Part shown: positions 7,480-17,586 of the stretch, one piece after another
Layout: every line of letters starts with the position of its first letter
How positions within the stretch are numbered: position 1 is the stretch's first letter
Assembly: GCF_004766055.1 (NCBI RefSeq)
Contig: NZ_SPQR01000018.1
Coordinates: forward strand, 1 to 57,791
Direction of reading: 5' to 3'
Origin: Desulfosporosinus sp. Sb-LF
GTDB lineage: Bacteria; Bacillota; Desulfitobacteriia; Desulfitobacteriales; Desulfitobacteriaceae
Length of the DNA: 57,791 nucleotides
Made by a program: the position numbers and the translations under genes
The notes under the pieces: generated by a model
What the model was told of the DNA's origin: nothing
Database searches by the model: none
Seen by the model: only the letters and a program-made list of their open reading frames with translations

Positions 7480-8598
7480 ATGGAGATGGAAGAGGAAAAG
7501 ATAGTTCGCGCGGCATTTCGCACGATTTCAGGCGTTGGAAGCCAACGTTTACGTCAGCTTATAGCTTACTTTGGAAGTGCCGTAAAGGCCTGGGAGGCTT
7601 CGTCTAGGAGTTATCTTGAGATCCCTACCCAAGATAAATGGATTAGGGATGTTTTGAAGGAACGACAAACTATTGAGCCGGTTAAGATTCGGGATAATCT
7701 GGGCAAACAGGGGATACGAATGATTACACCAGATGAACCAGGTTATCCGTCGTTACTAGCAGAGTTAGCGGATGCACCTCCGCTTCTTTATTATCGAGGG
7801 CATCTCAAAGGGAATTCAGAAGTGTTGGCCATTGTGGGCTCGCGACAAGCGACTGCTTATGGTAAATCAGCGGCAAAAGCATTGGCGCGAGATGCCGTGG
7901 CAAGAGAAATCGTTATTGCCAGTGGTCTTGCTCGAGGGATTGACACAGCTGCCCATCAAGGAGCTCTTGATAGCGGTGGGGTGACTTGGGCTTTTCTCGG
8001 GTGTGGTCTTGACAGAATTTATCCTGCGGAAAACCAGCGCCTTGCAGAAGACATTCTAGAAAAGGGCGCATTAATTAGTGAATTTGCACCGGGTTCCCCT
8101 CCGAATGCGGCACATTTCCCAGCTCGTAATCGTTTGATTAGCGGGTGTTCTCGTGGGGTTGTGGTTGTAGAAGCTGCAGAAAGAAGCGGGGCGTTGATCA
8201 CGGTTGATTTCGCTTTGGAACAAGGACGAGAAGTATTTGCTGTTCCAGGGCCAATTTTCAGTCCTATGAGTCGGGGTCCTCATCATTTACTACGTCAAGG
8301 AGCAAAAATCGTGGAGGGGATCGAAGACATCTGTAACGAATTACCTAAATGGTCGATACATGTAGACCGAAATTCGTTGACCAAAGAACCTCTCTCGGAA
8401 GAATTGGAGTTTCCTGTTGGTATAGAACATAACTTAATTCTTCAGCAGTTAAGTGATGTTCCACTTCATATCGATCAAATCGCAATTCACTCGACAATGC
8501 CCGTATCAAGTATTTCATTAGCCCTATTGGAACTCCAGTTAGGCGGAAAAATTACACAATTACCGGGACAACATTATGTATTAGCCCGAGAGTGCTAG
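7480..8598 (+). CDS. dprA: DNA processing protein DprA
   Basis: DprA/Smf loads RecA on incoming single-stranded DNA during transformation. From ATG 7480 (AGGAGA ribosome-binding site nine bases upstream) the protein has 372 residues: an N-terminal helix-hairpin-helix/SAM-like part, a Rossmann-like core with GSRQATAYG near 120, SGLARGID near 148, FPARNRLISG near 214 and ERSGALIT near 235, and a C-terminal winged-helix DprA/WH segment from about 310. An upstream TTG at 7444 in the same frame lacks support. It begins the conserved dprA-topA-trmFO-xerC-hslVU-codY cluster. Its usual upstream neighbour comM is the broken gene at the left edge. Confidence 0.93.
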   Translation: MEMEEEKIVRAAFRTISGVGSQRLRQLIAYFGSAVKAWEASSRSYLEIPTQDKWIRDVLKERQTIEPVKIRDNLGKQGIRMITPDEPGYPSLLAELADAPPLLYYRGHLKGNSEVLAIVGSRQATAYGKSAAKALARDAVAREIVIASGLARGIDTAAHQGALDSGGVTWAFLGCGLDRIYPAENQRLAEDILEKGALISEFAPGSPPNAAHFPARNRLISGCSRGVVVVEAAERSGALITVDFALEQGREVFAVPGPIFSPMSRGPHHLLRQGAKIVEGIEDICNELPKWSIHVDRNSLTKEPLSEELEFPVGIEHNLILQQLSDVPLHIDQIAIHSTMPVSSISLALLELQLGGKITQLPGQHYVLAREC

Positions 8599-8795
8599 AC
8601 ATACTATGGAAAAAACGTTAAGATAGGGCTTAGTTTTACCAACATTGACCTAAGTTCTATAAAAATAATTTATTTGTGACGTCTAATTGGATAGTATAGG
8701 AGATAAATAGGGATAAGATTAAGTATGAGCTACTGGACGGATTATCCAAAAGGGTTATTGAAAAGTGACTTTTTTGATTTATTTGAGGTGAAAAT

Positions 8796-10886
8796 ATGTC
8801 TAAAACCCTTGTTATAGTAGAGTCCCCTGCCAAGGCAAAATCAATCAGCAAATTTCTGGGAAGCCGTTACATAGTTAAAGCCTCAATGGGACACTTGAGG
8901 GATTTGCCGAAAAGTCAATTGGCCGTAGATTTAGAACATGACTTCGAACCGAAATATATTGCGATTCGTGGGCGAGGAGATTTGATCAAGGAACTACGAG
9001 CTGCGACTAAAGGTGCTGATAAAGTGTTCTTGGCCTCTGACCCTGACCGTGAAGGGGAAGCAATAGCTTGGCATCTCTCTCATTTATTGGGACTTGCCCT
9101 GGATGATAAGAATCGCATTGAATTTCACGAAATTACCAAACAAGCCATACAGGCGGCAATAAAGCACCCTCGTCAGATTGATCGGGATAGGGTGGATGCC
9201 CAGCAAGCCCGCCGAATATTGGATCGTTTAGTGGGCTATCAATTAAGCCCTTTGCTCTGGCGCAAAATCAAGAAAGGGTTAAGTGCTGGACGAGTTCAAT
9301 CCGTGGCGGTCCGCTTAGTCGATGACAGGGAAGAGCAAATTAGGGCTTTCGTTTCGGAAGAGTATTGGACTCTCACGGCTAACCTTCAATCCGCAGGGGG
9401 GAAATTTCTTGCAAAGCTTATGAAGAAATCAGGGCAAAAAGTTTCCATTCCCTCTAAAGATGAAATGGATAGGATTATGAGCGAGATCGTGGGAAAAGAT
9501 TTTCGAGTGACTGATGTTCGTAAAAAAGAACGAAAAAAACTCCCTTCTCCTCCCTTTATAACGAGTAGTCTTCAGCAAGAAGCCCATCGCAAATTAAGTT
9601 TCTCTCCGAAACGAACCATGATGTTAGCGCAACAACTGTATGAGGGTCTTGACTTAGGTAAAGAAGGTACCGTCGGTCTTATTACTTACATGCGTACCGA
9701 TTCCGTAAAGATCGCCGAGGCTGCACAAGCAGAGGCGAAGGAGTGGATTCTGTCACACTTTGGGAACGATTATTACCCTGATGAACCTCGTCAGTTCACC
9801 AACAAGGGACGTGCTCAAGAGGCACATGAAGCGATTCGTCCTACTGTAGCATTACGGACTCCTGATTCGCTGAAGGGTGTTTTATCTCGAGATCAATTGC
9901 GGTTATATCGTTTGATATGGGAGCGTTTTATTGCGAGTCAAATGAGTGTAGCGGTCACTGATACGTTGACGGTCGATATCAATGTAGGAGACTATTTATT
10001 TCGGGCGAATGCATCAACGATTCGTTTTCCAGGATTTTTAGCAGTCTACGAAGAGGGAAAGGATGAAGGTGAGGCAACGGATGAAGAGCAGAGTTCGTTG
10101 ACGTTATCCGTTTCGCCTGGAGAAAAGCTAGACGTTGTTAAGCTCCTAGATAAGCAGCATTTTACAGAACCGCCCCCGCGATACACAGAGGCATCTCTTG
10201 TACGCAAGATGGAGGAAGAAGGAATCGGAAGACCAAGTACCTATGCTCCGACCATCGAAACGATTCAAACAAGGGGCTATGTTGTTAAGGAAGAAAAACA
10301 ACTAATTCCCACGGAACTTGGAGATATTGTTATTAGCTTACTTAAGGAGTATTTTCCGGACATTTTGAATCTGGAGTTTACGGCTAATTTGGAAGAAAAA
10401 CTTGATCGGATTGAAGAAGGAATTGCTCCATGGAAGTCCGTGGTTAAAGAGTATTATACACCATTCGCTGTCAACTTGGCTCAAGCTGAAGAGAAGATTG
10501 GTAAGGTGAAAATTGAAGATCAGGTCTCGGATGAGATTTGTGAGAACTGTGGACGGAATATGGTGATTAAGATGGGGCGCTACGGTAAGTTCCTGGCCTG
10601 TCCAGGGTTTCCGGAGTGTCGAAACACGAAGCCACTCTTTGAAGAAGTGGGTGCTAATTGCCCGAAATGCTCCAAAACACTCGTGGTTCGTCGCTCAAAA
10701 AAAGGGCGGAAGTTTTACGGCTGTAGCGGTTATCCTGAGTGTGAGTTTGTTTCATGGGAAATGCCCGCTCCAGACCCTTGTCCGGAGTGTCAGCAATTGA
10801 TGGTGATTAAATCCTCTAAACGAGAAAAGAAACATGTATGCACGAATCCGGAATGCCGTTTTACTAAAGTGATTGAAGAAGGCTAA
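8796..10886 (+). CDS. topA: DNA topoisomerase I
   Basis: Type IA topoisomerase relaxing negative supercoils. The 696-residue protein begins with a Toprim domain (SKTLVIVESPAKAKSISKFL; DPDREGEAIAWH) and has the active-site tyrosine in ITYMRTDS at residue 298. The C-terminal region carries three four-cysteine zinc fingers from about residue 582 to 690 (CENC...CPGFPEC, CPKC...CSGYPEC, CPEC...CTNPEC), the normal Firmicute arrangement. The 197 bases before it contain no other gene and no clear terminator for dprA. GAGGTGAAAAT precedes the ATG. Confidence 0.97.
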   Translation: MSKTLVIVESPAKAKSISKFLGSRYIVKASMGHLRDLPKSQLAVDLEHDFEPKYIAIRGRGDLIKELRAATKGADKVFLASDPDREGEAIAWHLSHLLGLALDDKNRIEFHEITKQAIQAAIKHPRQIDRDRVDAQQARRILDRLVGYQLSPLLWRKIKKGLSAGRVQSVAVRLVDDREEQIRAFVSEEYWTLTANLQSAGGKFLAKLMKKSGQKVSIPSKDEMDRIMSEIVGKDFRVTDVRKKERKKLPSPPFITSSLQQEAHRKLSFSPKRTMMLAQQLYEGLDLGKEGTVGLITYMRTDSVKIAEAAQAEAKEWILSHFGNDYYPDEPRQFTNKGRAQEAHEAIRPTVALRTPDSLKGVLSRDQLRLYRLIWERFIASQMSVAVTDTLTVDINVGDYLFRANASTIRFPGFLAVYEEGKDEGEATDEEQSSLTLSVSPGEKLDVVKLLDKQHFTEPPPRYTEASLVRKMEEEGIGRPSTYAPTIETIQTRGYVVKEEKQLIPTELGDIVISLLKEYFPDILNLEFTANLEEKLDRIEEGIAPWKSVVKEYYTPFAVNLAQAEEKIGKVKIEDQVSDEICENCGRNMVIKMGRYGKFLACPGFPECRNTKPLFEEVGANCPKCSKTLVVRRSKKGRKFYGCSGYPECEFVSWEMPAPDPCPECQQLMVIKSSKREKKHVCTNPECRFTKVIEEG

Positions 10887-10927
10887 ATTCGCCTGGTCGT
10901 GCATTGAGATAAGGAGCGAATGGATTA

Positions 10928-12244
10928 ATGCAGCATATTACCGTCATCGGCGCAGGACTCGCCGGTTCTGAGGCCGCCTGGCAGCTTGCTGAGCGCGGTG
11001 TGATGGTCGACCTATACGAAATGCGCCCGATCAAAACTACCCCGGCACATCATACTGACTGCTTTGCAGAACTTGTTTGTAGTAACTCACTTCGAGGGGC
11101 TGGCTTAGAGAATGCAGTGGGGTTATTAAAAGAAGAAATGCGTCGTTTAGGCTCCTTAATTATGAGTGCTGCTGATCATCACGCGGTTCCAGCTGGTGGC
11201 GCTTTGGCGGTTGATCGAGTACGGTTTTCCAGCGAGGTTACAGAACGGCTGGAGCAACATCAAAATGTATGTATTCATCGGGAAGAAGTACATTGCCTTC
11301 CGCAAGAGGGGATCACCGTGGTGGCCAGTGGCCCATTGACTTCTGATGATCTGGCAAAAGACATCTTGCAGTTAACTGGTGAGGAAGCCTTATCCTTTTA
11401 TGATGCGGCTGCCCCAATTGTTACTCTCGAATCGGTTAATTTAGACAAGGCCTTTTGGGCTTCACGTTACGATAAGGGAGATGCGGATTATCTAAACTGC
11501 CCTATGACTAAGGAAGAGTATGATGCGTTTTATAATGCTTTGCTAGAGGCTGAAGTGGCGGAGGTCCAAGGATTCGAACAGGGTAAGGTTTTTGAGGGCT
11601 GCCTGCCAGTTGAAGTAATGGCCAAGCGTGGTCCTCAGACGCTAACATTTGGCCCGTTAAAACCTGTGGGGTTGCTGGATCCCCGAATAGAAAAAAGGTT
11701 TTATGCTGTCGTACAGCTTCGTAAGGAAAATCAAGCTGGAACCCTTTTTAATCTAGTGGGTTTTCAAACTCATTTAAAATGGGGGGAACAAAAACGTGTC
11801 TTTTCACTAATCCCCGGTTTGGAAAAGGCAGAGTTTGTTCGTTATGGAGTAATGCATCGCAATACGTTTCTAAATGCACCGAAAGTACTTAAAGCAGATT
11901 TTAGTTTAAAGACGAAACCATCCCTCTTTTTTGCCGGCCAAATGACGGGGGTCGAGGGATATATTGAGTCTGCAGCCAGCGGGCTTCTAGCTGGCATTAA
12001 TACTTGGCGGCGGCTGAAGCAGATGGAGACTCTTGTTTTCCCGGCTGAAACGACGTTAGGGGGGCTGGCACGTCATTTGGAGGGTTCTCCTAGTCAAAGT
12101 TTTCAACCAATGAATATCAACTTTGGGTTGCTTCCACCTTTAGCAGAACGGATAAGAGACAAACGCGAGAAAAATGCCAAGATTTCAGAACGTGCTTTAG
12201 ATTCTTTAAGCGAGTTTTGTGCTTGGGAGGATTTGGGGAGGTAA
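10928..12244 (+). CDS. trmFO: Methylenetetrahydrofolate-tRNA (uracil-54-C5)-methyltransferase, FAD-dependent
   Basis: TrmFO (formerly Gid) makes ribothymidine-54 in the T loop of tRNA, using methylenetetrahydrofolate and FADH2. The FAD-binding GAGLAG lies at residues 8-13, followed by the family block [13 protein letters not shown] near 45-57 and the C-terminal [20 protein letters not shown] near 340. Length, 438 residues, is standard. It is followed four bases later by xerC, with an AGGAGCGAATGG stretch before its own ATG. The same gene order is found in Bacillus. Confidence 0.96.
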   Translation: MQHITVIGAGLAGSEAAWQLAERGVMVDLYEMRPIKTTPAHHTDCFAELVCSNSLRGAGLENAVGLLKEEMRRLGSLIMSAADHHAVPAGGALAVDRVRFSSEVTERLEQHQNVCIHREEVHCLPQEGITVVASGPLTSDDLAKDILQLTGEEALSFYDAAAPIVTLESVNLDKAFWASRYDKGDADYLNCPMTKEEYDAFYNALLEAEVAEVQGFEQGKVFEGCLPVEVMAKRGPQTLTFGPLKPVGLLDPRIEKRFYAVVQLRKENQAGTLFNLVGFQTHLKWGEQKRVFSLIPGLEKAEFVRYGVMHRNTFLNAPKVLKADFSLKTKPSLFFAGQMTGVEGYIESAASGLLAGINTWRRLKQMETLVFPAETTLGGLARHLEGSPSQSFQPMNINFGLLPPLAERIRDKREKNAKISERALDSLSEFCAWEDLGR

Positions 12245-12248
12245 GCTT

Positions 12249-13163
12249 ATGCTGGCTGATGAGGCGTTGAGTCTCTTTGCGGGTCATCAATATTCCCAAA
12301 ATCGTTCAGAGCATACTGTTATTGCTTATCAAAGTGATCTCGGTCAGTTTCTAAGATTTGCGGCGTTTGAACAAGGGTTTGAAACTGAACGGCTCACGGT
12401 GGAATTGATCGATGTTCATATTGTTCGTAGTTTTCTTGGTGTTTTGGCTGAACAAGGATTGGCGAGAAAAAGTATGGCTCGTAAGCTCGCAGCCTTACGA
12501 TCGTTTTTCAAGTTCTTGTGCCGTAAGGAAATACTTCCAATTAATCCAGTTCAGCGAGTGGCAAGTCCAAAAATAGGACGGAAACTTCCGCACTTTCTTT
12601 ATCTAGACCAGTTGGAGGGGCTGTTGCGGGCCCCGGATGACACAAACCTTTTAGGTGCACGGGATCAGGTAATTATTGAGCTACTTTATGGCTCCGGGCT
12701 GAGGGTTAGTGAACTTGTCAGTTTAAACCGAGAAAATCTCGATTTAGAGAGTAGGCTAATCCGTGTCCTCGGAAAGGGGAGCAAAGAGCGGGTGGTCCCA
12801 ATGACAAATTATGCTATTCAAGCTATTGAGGTATATCTTGGTATGCGTACAGATAATAATAAAATATTGCTCCTTAATTATCAGGGAACCCGTTTATCGA
12901 GCAGGTCTGTTCGGCGAATTTTGGACAAACTGGTTGCGAAGATAAGTTTGGAACAACACGTGAATCCACACATGCTTCGCCATTCATTTGCTACACACTT
13001 ATTAGATGGCGGTGCTGATCTAAGAAGTGTTCAAGAGTTACTGGGACATCAGAAACTTTCATCGACCCAAATTTATACACATCTCACCCGTGAACGTTTG
13101 AAAGAAGTCTATGCCCTCGCTCATCCCCGCGCGAAAGAACGCCCTATGTCTGAGATTCTATGA
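12249..13163 (+). CDS. xerC: Tyrosine recombinase XerC
   Basis: Site-specific recombinase that resolves chromosome dimers at dif together with a XerD partner. From ATG 12249, with GGGGAGG just upstream, it has 304 residues: a SAM-like core-binding domain (about 1-95) and the catalytic domain with Arg152 in GSGLRVSEL, the Lys in GKGSKER, His241 and Arg244 in HMLRHSF, the His of LGHQKLS and the nucleophile Tyr276 in TQIYTH. An upstream in-frame start inside trmFO (12219) is unlikely. Genomic context (trmFO-xerC-hslV) supports XerC (CodV) rather than an integrase of a mobile element. Confidence 0.93.
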   Translation: MLADEALSLFAGHQYSQNRSEHTVIAYQSDLGQFLRFAAFEQGFETERLTVELIDVHIVRSFLGVLAEQGLARKSMARKLAALRSFFKFLCRKEILPINPVQRVASPKIGRKLPHFLYLDQLEGLLRAPDDTNLLGARDQVIIELLYGSGLRVSELVSLNRENLDLESRLIRVLGKGSKERVVPMTNYAIQAIEVYLGMRTDNNKILLLNYQGTRLSSRSVRRILDKLVAKISLEQHVNPHMLRHSFATHLLDGGADLRSVQELLGHQKLSSTQIYTHLTRERLKEVYALAHPRAKERPMSEIL

Positions 13164-13199
13164 ATTGTCACAAATAGTGGTAAATTATATACAACTAAC

Positions 13200-13228
13200 T
13201 TGACACACAGAAAATGCCCTAGTAAACT
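13200..13228 (+). promoter_or_regulatory. Candidate promoter of hslV-hslU-codY
   Basis: TTGACA at 13200-13205 and TAAACT at 13223-13228 are 17 bases apart in the gap before hslV. The -35 is perfect; the -10 is a weak match. Confidence 0.4.
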
Positions 13229-13248
13229 TCATCTAAGGAGGGTTATCC

Positions 13249-13779
13249 ATGTTTCATGCAACAACTATTGTCGCAGTGAAGAAAGGGGAACATGTAGCCA
13301 TAGCAGGTGACGGTCAAGTAACCTTTGGCCAGGCAACCGTTATGAAACACAATGCTCGTAAAGTTCGTCGCTTGTTTCAAGGAAAAGTGATTGCTGGGTT
13401 TGCCGGATCCGTTGCTGATGCGTTCACGCTCTTTGACAAGTTTGAACAAAAACTTGAAGAGTATCATGGGAATCTTCTGCGGGCGGCTGTAGAACTCGCA
13501 AAAGAATGGCGGACAGACAAAATGTTGAGAAACCTCGAAGCACTGCTTTTGGTTGCGGATGCCCAAAACCTTCTGATCTTATCTGGTTCGGGAGAGGTGA
13601 TCGAACCAGACGATGGAATCGCTGCCATCGGTTCCGGCGGAAACTATGCTCTAGCCGCCGCTCGTGCCTTAGTAAAGCACACCGATATGCCAACGAGTGA
13701 GATCGTGCGAGAAGCGATGCTTGTAGCCGCTTCAATTTGTGTATATACCAATGAGCAAATTACCGTAGAAGAGTTATAG
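13249..13779 (+). CDS. hslV: ATP-dependent protease proteolytic subunit HslV (ClpQ)
   Basis: HslV forms the double-hexamer peptidase that works with the HslU unfoldase. The start [10 protein letters not shown] is processed so that a threonine (Thr5) becomes the N-terminal nucleophile; the same FHATT context occurs in Bacillus ClpQ. The fold continues with [18 protein letters not shown] and [15 protein letters not shown]. Length 176 residues is normal. AAGGAGGG lies before the ATG. It is the first gene of hslV-hslU-codY. Confidence 0.95.
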   Translation: MFHATTIVAVKKGEHVAIAGDGQVTFGQATVMKHNARKVRRLFQGKVIAGFAGSVADAFTLFDKFEQKLEEYHGNLLRAAVELAKEWRTDKMLRNLEALLLVADAQNLLILSGSGEVIEPDDGIAAIGSGGNYALAAARALVKHTDMPTSEIVREAMLVAASICVYTNEQITVEEL

Positions 13780-13790
13780 GGGGTGTGACT

Positions 13791-15176
13791 ATGGACCGCT
13801 TGACTCCGCGCGAAATTGTCCATGAACTAGATCGGTACATTGTAGGACAAAATGCGGCGAAACGGGCTGTAGCGGTTGCTTTACGTAATCGTTATCGACG
13901 TTCTTGTTTGCCAGAACAATTGCAAGAAGAAATTATACCCAAAAATATTTTAATGATTGGTCCCACTGGCGTTGGGAAGACAGAGATTGCCCGGCGGTTG
14001 GCAAAACTTGTACGCGCCCCATTCATTAAAATAGAAGCCACAAAATTTACCGAAGTTGGGTATGTAGGTCGGGATGTAGAGGCCATTGTACGCGACTTGG
14101 TTGAAATCTCCTTACGTATGGTAAAGGCAGAGCGCGCGGAACAGGTTCAGGCTCAAGCAGCGTTCAATGCTGAGAAACGATTGATTGAGTTGCTAGTTCC
14201 GGTAAAACGATCAGAGAGTTCATCAAGCAACCCCTTTCAGATGTTATTCGGGCAGACGTCAGATCAGGAAAGGGAAGCGGAAGTGACTCCTGAAATTATG
14301 CATGAACGAAAGTTAGCAGAGGATCGCTTGAATCGAGGAGAACTTGAAGAGCAGGTTATTGAGATTTCTGTCGAAGAAAATACGCCACTCTCCGATATGC
14401 TAGGCAATGGCAATATGATGGAAATGGGTATAAATATTCAGGATATGATGTCGGGAATGCTTCCAAAGCGACACAAGAAGAGAAAAGTAACCGTGCGTGA
14501 AGCACGAAAGCTCTTGGTCCACGAAGAAGCACAGAACCTGATCGACCAAGACGAGGCGGTTCAAGAAGCGATCCGTAGGGCAGAACATGAGGGGATTGTG
14601 TTCTTGGATGAAATCGATAAGATTGCGGGACGTGAAGGTGCGAGCGGACAGGATGTTTCCCGAGGAGGAGTCCAACGCGACATTCTTCCGATTGTTGAAG
14701 GATCGACCGTGGTAACGAAGTATGGTCCAGTTAAAACCGATCACATCCTTTTCATTGCGGCTGGGGCTTTTCATGTCAGTAAACCATCTGACCTTATTCC
14801 TGAACTTCAGGGGAGATTTCCCATTCGCGTAGAACTGGAATCCTTAAGTGTCGCTGATTTTAAACGTATTCTTACTGAACCCCAATCGTCGCTGATTAAA
14901 CAATACAGTGCATTATTGGAAACAGAAGGGATAAAGGTGAATTTTACAGAGAATGCTATCGATGAATTAGCAGAGGTTGCGTACAAAGTAAATTCGACGA
15001 CTGAAAATATTGGAGCTCGGCGACTCCACACAATTGTTGAAAAAGTACTCGAAGAACTATCGTTTGAAGCCTCAGAATTGCCCGAAGATTATACAGTCAC
15101 AATTAATAGAGAATATGTTTTGCACCGCTTAGGTGACGTGGTTCAAGATCAAGATTTAGCGCGATATATTCTGTAA
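13791..15176 (+). CDS. hslU: ATP-dependent protease ATPase subunit HslU (ClpY)
   Basis: AAA+ unfoldase feeding HslV. It has an N-terminal [17 protein letters not shown], Walker A in GPTGVGKTE near residue 60, an intermediate domain of about residues 110-235 with a Met/Gly-rich stretch (GNGNMMEMG), Walker [10 protein letters not shown] near 270 and the C-terminal tail ending YIL, which inserts into HslV. ATG 13791 is preferred, with AGGGGG seven bases upstream; a GTG at 13785 would sit too close to that site. Length is 461 residues. Confidence 0.95.
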   Translation: MDRLTPREIVHELDRYIVGQNAAKRAVAVALRNRYRRSCLPEQLQEEIIPKNILMIGPTGVGKTEIARRLAKLVRAPFIKIEATKFTEVGYVGRDVEAIVRDLVEISLRMVKAERAEQVQAQAAFNAEKRLIELLVPVKRSESSSSNPFQMLFGQTSDQEREAEVTPEIMHERKLAEDRLNRGELEEQVIEISVEENTPLSDMLGNGNMMEMGINIQDMMSGMLPKRHKKRKVTVREARKLLVHEEAQNLIDQDEAVQEAIRRAEHEGIVFLDEIDKIAGREGASGQDVSRGGVQRDILPIVEGSTVVTKYGPVKTDHILFIAAGAFHVSKPSDLIPELQGRFPIRVELESLSVADFKRILTEPQSSLIKQYSALLETEGIKVNFTENAIDELAEVAYKVNSTTENIGARRLHTIVEKVLEELSFEASELPEDYTVTINREYVLHRLGDVVQDQDLARYIL

Positions 15177-15227
15177 AAACATGTTTAAAATACGTCTGGC
15201 CCCATTAAAGGAGGATAAACAAAACTT

Positions 15228-16025
15228 ATGGAAATAACATTATTGGAAAAAACAAGAACAATTAACAAATTAATCCAACGTGCTGCAGGTAATCCAGTTG
15301 ATTTTGAAGAAATGGCGAAAGTTCTTAGACAGGCAGTACTTGCAAATTGTTATATTGTTGGACGGCGCGGAAAGATTCTTGGGTATAGTTTCATGGGTCA
15401 TTTTGTTTGCGGGACTATGGAAGACATTGTCGTTCATTCTGAGCGATTCCCTGAAAGTTATAACGATGGTCTGATGAAAATCACCGAGACCAAAACGAAT
15501 ACGGCACAGGTTGAAAATGGCTGTGTATTTAATTGCAATGAGCCGTGTCATTTCACAAATAAGATTACAACGATTGTCCCTGTTTTGGGTGGCGGCGAAC
15601 GTGTCGGGACGCTCGTACTAGCCAAGTTTGATGAGGAGTTCAAAGAGGACGACCTGGTACTCGCCGAATACGGTGCGACGGTTGTGGGCATGGAGATTTT
15701 ACGGGTTAAGGCTGAACGTGCGGAAGAAGAAGCTCGAAAAAAAGCGGCGGTCCAAATTGCCGTGGGAACTCTTTCGTATTCTGAACTCGAAGCAGTGGAA
15801 CATATCTTTGCTGAACTCGGTGGTGGAGAGGGATTATTAGTTGCCAGTAAAATCGCTGATCGCGTGGGGATTACTCGTTCGGTTATTGTTAATGCACTCC
15901 GTAAATTTGAGTCGGCTGGTGTGATCGAGTCGAAGTCGTTGGGCATGAAAGGAACTTATATACGAGTTCTAAATGATTATTTACTGGATGAACTTGATAA
16001 GCATACTAAACACACACTTAAGTAA
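15228..16025 (+). CDS. codY: Global transcriptional repressor CodY
   Basis: CodY senses branched-chain amino acids and GTP and represses adaptation genes during growth. The 265-residue protein has the N-terminal GAF ligand domain (about 1-155, with the typical opening [13 protein letters not shown] and [14 protein letters not shown]) and the C-terminal winged helix with [20 protein letters not shown] at about 205-225. It ends the hslVU cluster, as in Bacillus. A TAAAGGAGG site stands 13 bases before the ATG, rather far but plausible. Confidence 0.96.
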   Translation: MEITLLEKTRTINKLIQRAAGNPVDFEEMAKVLRQAVLANCYIVGRRGKILGYSFMGHFVCGTMEDIVVHSERFPESYNDGLMKITETKTNTAQVENGCVFNCNEPCHFTNKITTIVPVLGGGERVGTLVLAKFDEEFKEDDLVLAEYGATVVGMEILRVKAERAEEEARKKAAVQIAVGTLSYSELEAVEHIFAELGGGEGLLVASKIADRVGITRSVIVNALRKFESAGVIESKSLGMKGTYIRVLNDYLLDELDKHTKHTLK

Positions 16026-16051
16026 GCTGTTTTTTGCAGGGAGGTAATCCT

Positions 16052-16510
16052 ATGAATGAACATGATTACGTTTACCAAATGAAACCGCTTATAGTACCCG
16101 GTCTCGTGTTCCTAATTCTTTATCCTTTAGTAATGGGCAGTGTCCATGTTTTCAGTAGACTACAGGGCTTAGAACTGTGGGTGCTCCTAGGGATCTATTT
16201 TACTACAGGACTAGGAATTCTGGTTTTATGGGCTATTGGGAAGAGTAAACATGTGCAAATTATCGATCAGCAAATAGTATTTAGTTCGCTGCTAGGAAAA
16301 CATGTTTTAGAGCCCGATGATATTCGTCGCGTAGCTTTTTATTTCGATGGAAAAGGGCAGGAAGTCGCTCAAATTCGTACAAGCAGTAAGTTGTTCTACG
16401 TCAGTGAATTTTATTTCCCATTTCCTGAACTCATGAGTGATCTGGAAAATTTCATTTTGCAGTACAATTTACGTTCGAATTTGGGGAGCTATGCTGGCTT
16501 GAACGAATAA
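16052..16510 (+). CDS. Small membrane protein of unknown function, PH-like C-terminus
   Basis: Start ATG 16052 has GGGAGG about ten bases upstream and gives 152 residues. Two membrane helices are evident at about 15-35 (PGLVFLILYPLVMGSVHVF) and 45-65 (WVLLGIYFTTGLGILVLWAI). The rest is a beta-rich soluble part (VQIIDQQIVFSSLLGKH...IRRVAFYFDGKG...VAQIRTSSKLFYVSEFYF) that reads like the bacterial PH/YdbS-type fold. I do not recognise the family. It follows codY by 26 bases and may be cotranscribed with it. Confidence 0.75.
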   Translation: MNEHDYVYQMKPLIVPGLVFLILYPLVMGSVHVFSRLQGLELWVLLGIYFTTGLGILVLWAIGKSKHVQIIDQQIVFSSLLGKHVLEPDDIRRVAFYFDGKGQEVAQIRTSSKLFYVSEFYFPFPELMSDLENFILQYNLRSNLGSYAGLNE

Positions 16511-16601
16511 TGCGAACACATTAGAGGTTAAAATTGTTGCAATGAGCTTAAGAATGTGCTAATCTATTGGCAGTGTGATTTAATGACACACGCAATGGGA
16601 T

Positions 16602-16640
16602 CAAGGTGCCAGTTCCTTGCTGGGAAGCAAGGGGCACTTG
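16602..16640 (+). promoter_or_regulatory. Structured leader hairpin before rpsB
   Basis: CAAGGTGCC (16602-16610) pairs with GGCACTTG (16633-16640) with one bulged G. Inside it CCTTGCT (16615-16621) pairs with AGCAAGG (16626-16632) around GGGA. There is no T run, so it is not a terminator. Position in the rpsB 5' leader suggests autogenous control by S2, which is inferred. Confidence 0.5.
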
Positions 16641-16687
16641 AGATGAACTTGCGGAGGAAATAAACAAAAGAGAGTTGGTTTAACACA

Positions 16688-17410
16688 ATGGCTGTCATTT
16701 CAATGAAACAATTACTAGAAGCTGGTGTACACTTTGGTCACCAAACCCGTCGATGGAATCCGAAAATGGCTCGTTATATTTTTACAGAGCGTAACGGAAT
16801 CTACATTATTGATCTGCAAAAAACCGTTAAAAAAGTGGATGAAGCTTATAACTTTGTTCGGAACCTTGCTACTGAAGGAGGTACCATGTTGTTCGTGGGT
16901 ACCAAGAAACAAGCGCAAGAGTCTGTCAAAGATGAAGCAGAACGTTGTGGCATGTATTTTGTGAATGAACGTTGGCTTGGTGGCATGCTGACAAACTTCC
17001 AAACGATTCAAAAGCGTGTTGATCGATTGCGCGTTTTAGAGCGGATGGAGGCTGAGGGCGTTTTTGAAGTACTGACAAAGAAAGAAGTTTCTGCACTTCG
17101 CCATGAAATGGAGAAACTTGAACGCTTTTTAGGTGGCATCAAGAATATGAAAAAACTCCCAGATGCGTTGTTTATTGTAGATCCTCGTAAAGAACGTATT
17201 GCTGTCGCAGAAGCACGCCGCTTGCATATCCCGATTGTAGGAATTGTTGATACGAACTGTGACCCGGATGAAATTGATGTCGTTATTCCGGCGAACGATG
17301 ACGCAATCCGTGCTGTCAAGTTGCTTACCGCGAAGATGGCTGATGCCATCATTGAAGGTCAACAAGGTTCGGACGATGTCGAGGAAGCTGGGGAAGCAGT
17401 CGAAGCGTAA
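16688..17410 (+). CDS. rpsB: 30S ribosomal protein S2
   Basis: The 240-residue protein has the S2 opening [27 protein letters not shown], the [13 protein letters not shown] block and [30 protein letters not shown]. It ends in an acidic tail. The nearest strong ribosome-binding sequence, GGAGG at 16653-16657, is 30 bases before the ATG, much farther than usual; only a weak AGAGAG lies nearer. There is no in-frame upstream start, because a TAA at 16680-16682 closes the frame. It is paired with tsf downstream, as in most bacteria. Confidence 0.97.
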   Translation: MAVISMKQLLEAGVHFGHQTRRWNPKMARYIFTERNGIYIIDLQKTVKKVDEAYNFVRNLATEGGTMLFVGTKKQAQESVKDEAERCGMYFVNERWLGGMLTNFQTIQKRVDRLRVLERMEAEGVFEVLTKKEVSALRHEMEKLERFLGGIKNMKKLPDALFIVDPRKERIAVAEARRLHIPIVGIVDTNCDPDEIDVVIPANDDAIRAVKLLTAKMADAIIEGQQGSDDVEEAGEAVEA

Positions 17411-17416
17411 TGTCTG

Positions 17417-17475
17417 AGGGACAGGGAGAAAGGGGTTAGTTCAGGCTCCCCCTGTGCTTAACCTGTCCCTTTTTT
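17417..17475 (+). terminator. Attenuator/terminator between rpsB and tsf
   Basis: AGGGACAGG (17417-17425) pairs with CCTGTCCCT (17462-17470), followed by a run of six T. Its place between rpsB and tsf would let S2 be made in excess over EF-Ts, the usual arrangement. Confidence 0.7.
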
Positions 17476-17586
17476 CGAAGTTCGAGGTCCGATATTGTAT
17501 ATCGCGCTTCGCATTCATAGCTCAAGTTTGGTTTGTTTTTTGGTCATATTTGGTACAACGTACTTATGATTTGGAGGAATTAAATC

